Part shown: positions 1 to 4,612 of the stretch, one piece after another
Layout: every line of letters begins with the position of its first letter
How positions within the stretch are numbered: position 1 is the stretch's first letter
Origin: Rubrobacter sp.
GTDB taxonomy: Bacteria; Actinomycetota; Rubrobacteria; Rubrobacterales; Rubrobacteraceae
Assembly (NCBI GenBank): GCA_016781705.1
Contig: JADDPV010000104.1
Span: 1-5,246 of the forward strand
Direction: 5' to 3'
DNA: 5,246 nt
Position numbers and translations under genes: made by a program
The notes under the pieces: model-generated
Database searches by the model: none
What the model was told of the DNA's origin: nothing
What the model saw: only the letters and a program-made list of their open reading frames with translations

Positions 1-222
1 CACCGTCTCGCGTACGTCCGCGGCGAGGTCTCCCAGCCCCTCGTCGCCGCGCATCTTCGGGCTCGCGCCGTGGCCGCGCAGGTCCACGGCCAGGGCGTGC
101 CAGCCTCTGTCGGCGAACCAGGGGCCTACCCGCCACCAGGTTCGCGCCGAACCCGTAAGGCCGTGCACGAGGATCGCGGGTGGTCGCCCCTCCTCTCCCC
201 AGCGCCGCGTCGCGAGCTTCAG
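1..222 (-). CDS. alpha/beta-fold hydrolase, N-terminal part (runs off left edge)
   Basis: This is the 5' part of an alpha/beta-hydrolase gene; 74 codons are visible and the frame is open to base 1. Residues 16-24 read AILVHGLTG, the first core strand followed by the HG oxyanion-hole motif. Residues 45-53 read AVDLRGHGA, the strand and loop typical of epoxide hydrolase/haloperoxidase-like members. The nucleophile elbow, acid and His lie beyond the window, so substrate and catalytic competence cannot be judged. In this frame a TAG lies at 270-268, and no ATG, GTG or TTG occurs between it and the GTG that encodes Val19 of the HG motif, which is too far in to be the start. The best start is CTG at 222-220, which overlaps the TGA of the upstream SDR (CTGA) and has GGTGGAG five bases before it. 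The product would begin M-K-L-A-T-R-R-W. It is the last visible gene of the leftward unit. The family call is firm; the CTG start is inferred. A degraded start codon is the alternative. Confidence 0.8.
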   Translation of the reverse strand, partial: MKLATRRWGEEGRPPAILVHGLTGSARTWWRVGPWFADRGWHALAVDLRGHGASPKMRGDEGLGDLAADVRETV

Positions 223-932
223 AAGCGCTCCACCGCGGGTCGCAGGTCGAGTTCCAGGGTCCAGGCGCTACGGTCCTGGGAGTGGAGTTGCCAGTAGGTT
301 TCGGCGATGGCCTCGGGGGAGAGCATGGTGTGGGCCTCGCGGTCGGGCGACATCTCGCGCACCCTAGGCGTGTCGATCTGGCCGTCTATCACCACGTGCG
401 AGACGTGTATCCCCTGCGGCCCGAACTCCCGCGCCATGGACTGGGCCAGCGCCCTGAGCCCGAACTTGCCCACGGCTAGCGCCGAGAAGCGGGCCGAGCC
501 GCGCAGCGCGGCCGTCGCCCCGGTGAGCAGGATAGTCCCGCGTCCAGCCTCCACCATCGCGGGGAGGACCTGCTGGGCGGCGTAGAAGGCCCCGGCGCAG
601 TTGGCCTTGAAGCACGCGTCAAACGTTTCCGGCGAGAGGTCCAGGATGCCGCCCATCTGGAAGGCGCCGGCGTTGTACACGAAGACCTCGGGGTCGCCGA
701 GCTCGCCGCGCACCCGTCCGAAGGCCGACGCTACCGAGCCGGGGTCGGTGGCGTCGGTTGGTACGGGCAGGGCCTCGCCTCCTTCGCCCTCGATCTCCTC
801 TTGCACCGGCGCGAGGCTCTCCTCCCGGCGCGCCAGGAGCGCGACCGAGTAGCCCTCCCTGGCGAAGCGCCGGGCGACCGCGGCGCCGAGCCCCGGTCCG
901 ATTCCCAGTACCGCCGCTACCTTTCCGTTCAT
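219..932 (-). CDS. atypical SDR-family oxidoreductase lacking the catalytic Tyr (SDR_c10-like)
   Basis: A 237-residue protein with an SDR Rossmann fold. The cofactor loop near the N terminus reads GIGPGLG (10-16) instead of TGxxxGIG. Arg35-Arg36 at the end of strand 2 suggest NADP(H). D60, N87-A88-G89 and N111 match the SDR pattern. The active site departs from it: Lys156 is present, but the position four before it, normally Tyr, is Leu152, and the Ser region reads LLTGAT (135-140), with Ala or Thr at the Ser position. The usual PG motif after strand 6 is replaced by VIDGQIDT (181-188). From memory, this matches the conserved-domain subgroup SDR_c10, described as having an incomplete glycine motif and Phe instead of Tyr with Lys kept; Leu here would differ even from that. 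Reductase activity is therefore uncertain, and a cofactor-binding or altered-chemistry role is possible. ATG at 932 is preferred over a GTG 16 codons upstream because AAGGAG sits six bases before it and it forms an ATGA overlap with the methyltransferase stop. Confidence 0.88.
   Translation of the reverse strand: MNGKVAAVLGIGPGLGAAVARRFAREGYSVALLARREESLAPVQEEIEGEGGEALPVPTDATDPGSVASAFGRVRGELGDPEVFVYNAGAFQMGGILDLSPETFDACFKANCAGAFYAAQQVLPAMVEAGRGTILLTGATAALRGSARFSALAVGKFGLRALAQSMAREFGPQGIHVSHVVIDGQIDTPRVREMSPDREAHTMLSPEAIAETYWQLHSQDRSAWTLELDLRPAVERF
228..234 (-). promoter_or_regulatory. ribosome binding site deciding a CTG start
   Basis: On the minus strand these bases read GGTGGAG, ending five bases before CTG (222-220). 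It lies inside the last codons of the preceding SDR. Good match and spacing are the main argument that the hydrolase starts at CTG, since no conventional start codon is available in frame. Confidence 0.6.
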
Positions 933-1591
933 GCGCCGCTCCTTCGCTGTTCGGTCGTCGGCTTGCGGGCGAGGACCCACAGCCAGGTCTCGCTCTCGTC
1001 GCCCACGCCCTTACCGGTACGCGGCTCGGCGTACCGGATGTCGAAGCCCGCCGCGCGTAGGAGCCCCAGGTTGGTCTCCCCGCCGTAGTGGCTCCAGCGC
1101 ATCGCGGCGCCCCATCCCTCCCAGTCGCTCTCCTCGCCCTCGAAGTCCGTTAAGGCCAGGGTCGCGAGAAGGGACCCTCCGGGCTCGAGCCAGCGGTAGA
1201 TGTCGGCGAGGAGCGCCGGATGCTCCTCGCGGGGAACGTGGATGATCGAGTAGAAGGCGACCACGGCCCCGAAGGTCTCCGGTGCTAAGGACAGCTCGCT
1301 CATGTCCGACTTTACGAAGGTGGCGCCGGGGGCGAGTCGGCGGGCCAGCTCGAGCTGCCGCTCCGAGAGGTCCACACCCGTCACGGCGAACCCCCTCTCG
1401 ACGAGCCAGCGCGTGACGGGGACACCGGCCCCGCAGCCCAGGTCGAGCACGGCCGCGCCCGGCGGGAGGTAACGGGCCAGCTCCTCAAGCGCCGCGAGCG
1501 TCAGCGGGTCTTGCGGGTCTTTGGTGGCGAGGTAGCGTTCGGCGATCCGGTCATAACCCGCCTCGACGGTGCGCCGGTGCTCCTCGCTCAC
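929..1591 (-). CDS. class I SAM-dependent methyltransferase
   Basis: A 220-residue cytosolic methyltransferase of the Methyltransf_11/25 type. With GTG at 1591 as residue 1, motif I is VLDLGCGAGVP (48-58), the SAM-binding glycine loop. Motif II is GVDLS (72-76), whose Asp74 is placed to bind the ribose hydroxyls. KSDM (94-97) with Asp96 is the adenine-side acid. Residues 110-120 with IIHVP form the strand-4 region seen in small-molecule methyltransferases, and LEPGGSLL (135-142) is motif III. The N-terminal YDRIAERY (13-20) helix is typical of ubiE/SmtA-like enzymes. The acceptor (O, N or C) cannot be told. GTG at 1591-1589 overlaps the TGA of the upstream SDR as GTGA; a TTG 11 codons further up would add only an Arg-rich stretch read from the SDR's own C-terminal codons and is less likely. 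No strong ribosome binding site is visible, so translation is probably coupled to the upstream SDR. The gene is sandwiched between two SDR genes, suggesting a shared pathway. Confidence 0.9.
   Translation of the reverse strand: MSEEHRRTVEAGYDRIAERYLATKDPQDPLTLAALEELARYLPPGAAVLDLGCGAGVPVTRWLVERGFAVTGVDLSERQLELARRLAPGATFVKSDMSELSLAPETFGAVVAFYSIIHVPREEHPALLADIYRWLEPGGSLLATLALTDFEGEESDWEGWGAAMRWSHYGGETNLGLLRAAGFDIRYAEPRTGKGVGDESETWLWVLARKPTTEQRRSGA
939..944 (-). promoter_or_regulatory. ribosome binding site for the atypical SDR
   Basis: The minus strand reads AAGGAG six bases before the ATG at 932-930, within the last codons of the methyltransferase. This selects the 237-residue start over the longer GTG-initiated reading frame that begins at 980. 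Confidence 0.75.
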
Positions 1592-2352
1592 CGGGCGGTC
1601 ACGCCGCCGTCGACGACCATGCAAGCCCCGATCACGGAGGCCGACTCGTCCGAGGCGAGGTAGGCCGCCATAGCGGCGATCTCCTCGGGCGAGACGAACC
1701 GGCCGTGCGGCTGGCGGGCCTGCATGTTGGCCCTCGCCTCCTCGGGGTCGTCGTAGCCGCTGGTTATGCGCCCGATCCAGGGCGTGTCCACAGTGCCTGG
1801 GGCTATACAGTTGACCCTAACGCCCTCCTCGACGTGGTCTATGGCCGCCGCGCGGGTGATGGCGAGTACGGCCCCCTTCGCCGCGCTGTAGACCGCCCGG
1901 TCGGGGATGCCCACGAGCGCGGCCACCGAGGACATGTTGACGACGGAACCCCCGCCCGCGTCCCGGATCGCCGGTATGGCGTACTTCATCCCGAGGAAGG
2001 TGCCCCTTACGGCCACGTCCATCACGAAGTCGTAGCCCTCTTCGCCCGTCGTGGGCGCGGTCCCCGCCACCCCGACGCCGGCGTTGTTGACCATCACGTC
2101 GAGGCCGCCCCACTCGTCGAGGACCGCCCCTACCAGGGCCTCCATCTCGCCGGCCCGGGTAACGTCGGTCTTCTTGACCAACGTCTCGCCCCCGGCTTGC
2201 GCTATCTCGGAGGCGACCCCTCCTGCGGCCTCCTCATCGAGGTCAGCCAGGGCGACGCGCGCCCCCTCCTGTGAGAGGCGGATCGCGATGGCCCGGCCGA
2301 TGCCTGAGCCCGCGCCCGTTACTATGGCCCTCTTGCCTACTAGACGTTCCAT
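1588..2352 (-). CDS. classical SDR-family NAD(H)-dependent dehydrogenase
   Basis: A 254-residue classical SDR of normal length and the first gene of the leftward unit. TGAGSGIG (12-19) is the cofactor loop. Asp37 at the end of strand 2 favours NAD(H) over NADP(H). D63-V64 contacts adenine and NNAG (89-92) is intact. Ser142, Tyr155 and Lys159 (YSAAK at 155-159) form the catalytic triad. The fourth tetrad position, normally Asn in a VNxxGTF context, is Ala114 (DVAVRGTF, 112-119). APGTVDTPW (184-192) is the PG motif, and VVDGG (246-250) is the usual C-terminal signature. The GTVDTPW segment resembles sugar-acid and hydroxyacid SDRs such as 2-keto-3-deoxy-L-fuconate dehydrogenases, but this does not fix the substrate. 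The start at 2352 leaves only six residues before the first strand, as expected; GGGGGTG lies four bases upstream. The stop overlaps the methyltransferase start. Confidence in the family is very high, in the substrate low. Confidence 0.94.
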   Translation of the reverse strand: MERLVGKRAIVTGAGSGIGRAIAIRLSQEGARVALADLDEEAAGGVASEIAQAGGETLVKKTDVTRAGEMEALVGAVLDEWGGLDVMVNNAGVGVAGTAPTTGEEGYDFVMDVAVRGTFLGMKYAIPAIRDAGGGSVVNMSSVAALVGIPDRAVYSAAKGAVLAITRAAAIDHVEEGVRVNCIAPGTVDTPWIGRITSGYDDPEEARANMQARQPHGRFVSPEEIAAMAAYLASDESASVIGACMVVDGGVTAR

Positions 2353-2371
2353 CGCACCCCCGGTTGCCTCC

Positions 2372-2398
2372 CTGCACGGCGTAAGCGGTCAGTATAAT
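2372..2398 (+). promoter_or_regulatory. predicted promoter of the cupin-cyclase unit
   Basis: TATAAT (2393-2398) is a perfect consensus -10 hexamer. The upstream CTGCAC (2372-2377) is a possible -35, although its 15-base spacer is short; TTGCCT at 2364-2369 is too far away at 23 bases. A second -10-like GATAAT lies at 2406-2411. Transcription would begin near 2405, about 43 bases before the cupin ATG. A poor -35 with a good -10 may mean an activator is needed. Confidence 0.5.
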
Positions 2399-2401
2399 GA
2401 C
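2388..2401. promoter_or_regulatory. near-palindrome overlapping both divergent -10 boxes (possible operator)
   Basis: GTCAGTATAATGAC is symmetric at 12 of 14 bases, with arms GTCA/TGAC, and is centred between 2394 and 2395. It covers the -10 boxes of both strands, so a protein bound there would block both units. No regulator gene lies in the window. Part of the symmetry is unavoidable, because two opposing -10 boxes overlap; the GTCA/TGAC arms are what go beyond that. Confidence 0.3.
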
Positions 2402-2420
2402 GCGCGATAATACGGCGCAA
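2391..2420 (-). promoter_or_regulatory. predicted promoter of the leftward unit
   Basis: On the minus strand TTGCGC (2420-2415) is followed after 18 bases by TATACT (2396-2391), a good sigma70-type pair in an otherwise GC-rich context. Transcription would begin near 2384, about 30 bases before the ATG at 2352. Its -10 box overlaps the plus-strand TATAAT. It is predicted from sequence only. Confidence 0.55.
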
Positions 2421-2433
2421 ACGGCGTGCCCTT

Positions 2434-2443
2434 GGGAAAGGAG
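2434..2443 (+). promoter_or_regulatory. ribosome binding site for the cupin
   Basis: GGGAAAGGAG ends four bases before the ATG at 2448. It fixes the start there rather than at the in-frame ATG at 2397, which overlaps the -10 box. Confidence 0.8.
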
Positions 2444-2447
2444 CTTC

Positions 2448-2777
2448 ATGAACCCTTACGCGGACTGGATCCAGAACCTCCCGCAAGTCGACACGCCTTT
2501 CGAGGGGCTGGACGGGCGCATGATCTCGGGCCCCGACGGGCAGGCGGTCTTTTTCCGCGCCGCCGAGCGGTTCGAGGTCCCTCCCCACGCCCACGGCGCG
2601 CAGTGGGGCATAGTCGTAACCGGCCGCCTCCAGCTGACCATCGACGGGGAGCCCCGAACCTACGAGCCCGGCGAGACCTACGACATCCCCTCGGGCGCCG
2701 AGCACTCCGCGGTCCTCGAGGCCGGCACCTGCGTAATCGACGTCTTTAAAGACCCCGACCGCTACAGCCCGAAGTAG
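2448..2777 (+). CDS. small single-domain cupin protein
   Basis: A 109-residue protein forming one double-stranded beta-helix domain. Cupin motif 1 is VPPHAHGAQWGIVVTG (44-59), with metal ligands His47 and His49, and with Gln52 at the place of the usual Glu. Motif 2 is GETYDIPSGAEH (75-86), with the third ligand His86. The N-terminal 35 residues carry no signal peptide, so it should be cytosolic. Single cupins of this size include isomerases, small dioxygenase-like enzymes and ligand sensors, and sequence does not separate these. The strong ribosome binding site decides the start. Its TAG stop overlaps the GTG start of the cyclase-family hydrolase by one base (TAGTG), so the two proteins are probably made together and act on related compounds. 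The domain is secure; the activity is unknown. Confidence 0.9.
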   Translation: MNPYADWIQNLPQVDTPFEGLDGRMISGPDGQAVFFRAAERFEVPPHAHGAQWGIVVTGRLQLTIDGEPRTYEPGETYDIPSGAEHSAVLEAGTCVIDVFKDPDRYSPK

Positions 2778-3502
2778 TGCCGTCGGACGGGGAGGAGCTG
2801 CTGGCCCTCGCCGGGCTGCTGCGAGATTACCGCTGGGTGGACCTCTCCCACACCCTGGAAGAGGGCATCCCCGCGTGGCCGACCCACGCCCGCTTCGGCC
2901 GGACCCTCTACGAGTCCTACGAGTACGGCGACCTCGCCCTCCACTACGGCCTGACCATGGGCGAGCACACCGGCACCCACCTGGACGCGCCGATCCACTT
3001 CGTCCGGAGCGGCCCCGCCCACTACGGCGTAGACGAGGTGCCGCTCGACCGGCTCGCCGGACGCGCCGCGACTATAGACGCGACGGACCTCGGCCCTGAC
3101 GGACTCCTCAGCGCGGACCGCATCCGCGCCTGGGAGGAAGAGCACGGCCGGATAGGGGCGGGCGACGGGGTCTTGATCCGCTACGGTTGGGAGGACCGCT
3201 GGGCCACCGGCCCCGAGGGACGGCGTTTTCTCGACGACTGGCCCGGCCTGGGCGAGGAGGCGGCACAGCACCTCGTGAAGAGGGGCGTCTCGCTCGTCGG
3301 GTGCGACACGATGTCTATCGACGCCAAGGCGTCCGGGGAGAGCCCGGCGCATTACGCGCTGCTCGGCAACGAGGTCTACATAGTCGAGAACCTCAGGAAC
3401 CTGGATAGGTTGCCGCCGTTCTGCCTCTTCGTGGCTTTCCCGTTGAAGATCCGGGGCGGCTCCGGCTCCCCTGTGCGGGCTGCAGCCCTCGTGCCCCGCT
3501 GA
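2777..3502 (+). CDS. cyclase-family metal-dependent hydrolase (PF04199-type; kynurenine formamidase/isatin hydrolase-like)
   Basis: A 241-residue protein with the family's hallmark HTGTHLDAPIH (64-74), in which His64, His68 and Asp70 are placed to bind the metal (Mn or Zn in studied members) and His74 is nearby. VDLSHTLEEGIPAWP (21-35) is the conserved N-terminal strand and loop. GCDTMSID (175-182), His192 and VENL (203-206) match the later conserved blocks of the family, and GSGSPVRAAALVP (228-240) is the usual C-terminal end. Known relatives hydrolyse N-formylkynurenine, isatin or other cyclic or formyl amides. Neither kynureninase nor tryptophan dioxygenase is present here, so kynurenine formamidase (KynB) is not supported. 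The GTG start overlaps the cupin stop by one base; no strong ribosome binding site precedes it, so translation is likely coupled. Length is normal and no key residue is missing. The family is near certain; the substrate is open. Confidence 0.92.
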   Translation: MPSDGEELLALAGLLRDYRWVDLSHTLEEGIPAWPTHARFGRTLYESYEYGDLALHYGLTMGEHTGTHLDAPIHFVRSGPAHYGVDEVPLDRLAGRAATIDATDLGPDGLLSADRIRAWEEEHGRIGAGDGVLIRYGWEDRWATGPEGRRFLDDWPGLGEEAAQHLVKRGVSLVGCDTMSIDAKASGESPAHYALLGNEVYIVENLRNLDRLPPFCLFVAFPLKIRGGSGSPVRAAALVPR

Positions 3503-3517
3503 CCCCCGCGTCGGCGC

Positions 3518-3546
3518 CTGCACGGAGCCGTCCGGCGTAAGATAAT
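3518..3546 (+). promoter_or_regulatory. predicted promoter of the dehydrogenase-SDR pair
   Basis: CTGCAC (3518-3523) and GATAAT (3541-3546) are separated by 17 bases, an ideal spacer for a sigma70-type promoter. Initiation would fall near 3553, about 28 bases before the ATG at 3581. The 78-base gap after the cyclase gene and this pair suggest the dehydrogenase can be transcribed separately. The gap shows no convincing terminator, so read-through from the cupin-cyclase pair is also possible. Confidence 0.5.
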
Positions 3547-3569
3547 TGGTCTGCGACGCTCGCTAGGGG

Positions 3570-3576
3570 AAGGTGG
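3570..3576 (+). promoter_or_regulatory. ribosome binding site for the zinc dehydrogenase
   Basis: AAGGTGG ends four bases before the ATG at 3581. No competing in-frame start fits. Confidence 0.65.
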
Positions 3577-3580
3577 AAGC

Positions 3581-4612
3581 ATGAAGGGAATCGTCTGGCA
3601 CGGACCGGAGCAGATGTCCGTCGAGGAGGTGCCGCGGCCGACGGTGGAGCCGGGGACCGTGGTCGTCCGCCCGACGGCGACCGGGATCTGCGGCTCGGAG
3701 CTCGAGGGCTACCTCGGCCGGATGGGCAACCGCACCCCGCCGCTGGTGATGGGCCACGAGTTCGCCGGAACCGTTACCGAGGTAGGGGAGGGCGTGGACG
3801 AGGGACTCCTCGGGCGCGTGGTGGCGGTGAACCCGCTCTCCTCTGACGGCACCTGCCGCCTGTGCCGCGCCGGGCTCACGAACCTCTGCCCCAACAGGAC
3901 GCTCGTCGGCATCCACTCCCCTGGCGGCTTCGCCGAGTACACGCTGGCCCCCGCACAGAACGTTTACCCGCTCCCCGACGGCGTCGAGGCGCGCACCGGC
4001 GCCCTCGCCGAGCCCCTGGCCAACGGGGTGCACGTGGCGCGCCTGGGTCTGGCAGACGGTCTCGGAGAGGTAGAGCACGCCGTCGTGATCGGGGGCGGCA
4101 CCATCGGCCTGATGTGCCTGCAGGCCGCCGTCCTCGACGGCATCCCCGAGGTCCACGTCGTCGAGCCGGTAGAGGCCCGCCGCGGGCAGGCGCTCTCCCT
4201 CGGGGCCGCGGCAGCCCACGAGTCCGGAGAGGAGGCCGGGCTGGCTCTCGAGGAGAGGACGGAGGGCCTCGGGGTCGACCTCGTCATCGACGCCGTGGGT
4301 GCCGAGGCGACGCGGCGGGCGGCCCTGGATCTGCTGCGCCCCGGTGGCCGCGTCGTCCTTATAGGGTTGCACGACGATGAGACTACCTTAGGGTTTCACG
4401 GCGTGGTGCGGGGACAGTTCGACTTGCAGGGCTCCTACGCCTACACGGCCGAGGACTACGAGCAGGCACTGGAGTGGCTCGTGGAGGGGAAGGCCGGCAT
4501 CGGGGAGCTCCCGCCGGTCTTGCCCCTGGAGGAGGGACCGGGGGCTTTCGCGAACCTCGTGGCGGGCCCGTCTGCGCAGATAAAGGTCTTTCTCGCGGGA
4601 TCGGGGGAGTAG
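3581..4612 (+). CDS. zinc-dependent medium-chain alcohol/polyol dehydrogenase
   Basis: A 343-residue medium-chain dehydrogenase of normal length for the sorbitol, threonine, butanediol and galactitol-phosphate dehydrogenase group. The GroES-like half carries the catalytic zinc ligands Cys37 (GICGSE), His59-Glu60 (GHEFAG) and Glu144 (LAEPLANGVH). The structural zinc lobe has the normal spacing at 89, 92, 95 and 103, but the first ligand is Asp89 instead of Cys, followed by Cys92, Cys95 and Cys103. The Rossmann half has GGGTIGL (171-177), and Glu195 after strand 2 favours NAD(H). The reaction is reversible oxidation of a secondary alcohol or polyol to a ketone or aldehyde; the substrate cannot be named. 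The ATG is supported by AAGGTGG upstream. The next gene, an SDR, begins at the base after its TAG, so the two are surely co-transcribed and may catalyse consecutive redox steps. The cyclase-family hydrolase lies 78 bases upstream in the same direction. Confidence 0.94.
   Translation: MKGIVWHGPEQMSVEEVPRPTVEPGTVVVRPTATGICGSELEGYLGRMGNRTPPLVMGHEFAGTVTEVGEGVDEGLLGRVVAVNPLSSDGTCRLCRAGLTNLCPNRTLVGIHSPGGFAEYTLAPAQNVYPLPDGVEARTGALAEPLANGVHVARLGLADGLGEVEHAVVIGGGTIGLMCLQAAVLDGIPEVHVVEPVEARRGQALSLGAAAAHESGEEAGLALEERTEGLGVDLVIDAVGAEATRRAALDLLRPGGRVVLIGLHDDETTLGFHGVVRGQFDLQGSYAYTAEDYEQALEWLVEGKAGIGELPPVLPLEEGPGAFANLVAGPSAQIKVFLAGSGE

Noticed and set aside
933..980. Longer start for the atypical SDR at a GTG at 980
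   Set aside because: It would add 16 residues read from the methyltransferase's C-terminal codons before the Rossmann strand; the ATG at 932 has AAGGAG and an ATGA overlap.
1705..2274. 189-residue plus-strand reading frame opposite the canonical SDR
   Set aside because: It is antisense to a textbook SDR, with no upstream ribosome binding site or domain; a GC-driven shadow.
2397..2447. Longer cupin start at an ATG at 2397
   Set aside because: That ATG overlaps the -10 hexamer TATAAT and adds 17 residues unlike a cupin; the ATG at 2448 has a strong ribosome binding site.
2777..3502. Assignment of the cyclase-family gene as kynurenine formamidase kynB
   Set aside because: The family motif alone does not set the substrate, and no tryptophan dioxygenase or kynureninase gene is in the window.
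2762..3523. Long 253-residue reading frame on the minus strand opposite the cyclase-family gene
   Set aside because: It is a shadow of a gene with clear family motifs; high third-position GC opens antisense frames, and the translation shows no recognisable domain.
3515..3537. Possible terminator hairpin between the cyclase-family gene and the dehydrogenase (CGCC...GGCG, ACGG-AG-CCGT)
   Set aside because: The inner loop is only two bases, the outer stem is four pairs, and no T-run follows; the same bases are better explained as a promoter.
3563..4372. 269-residue minus-strand reading frame opposite the zinc dehydrogenase
   Set aside because: It lies opposite a complete dehydrogenase with all catalytic motifs; its translation is low-complexity and Arg/Gly/Ala-rich with no domain.
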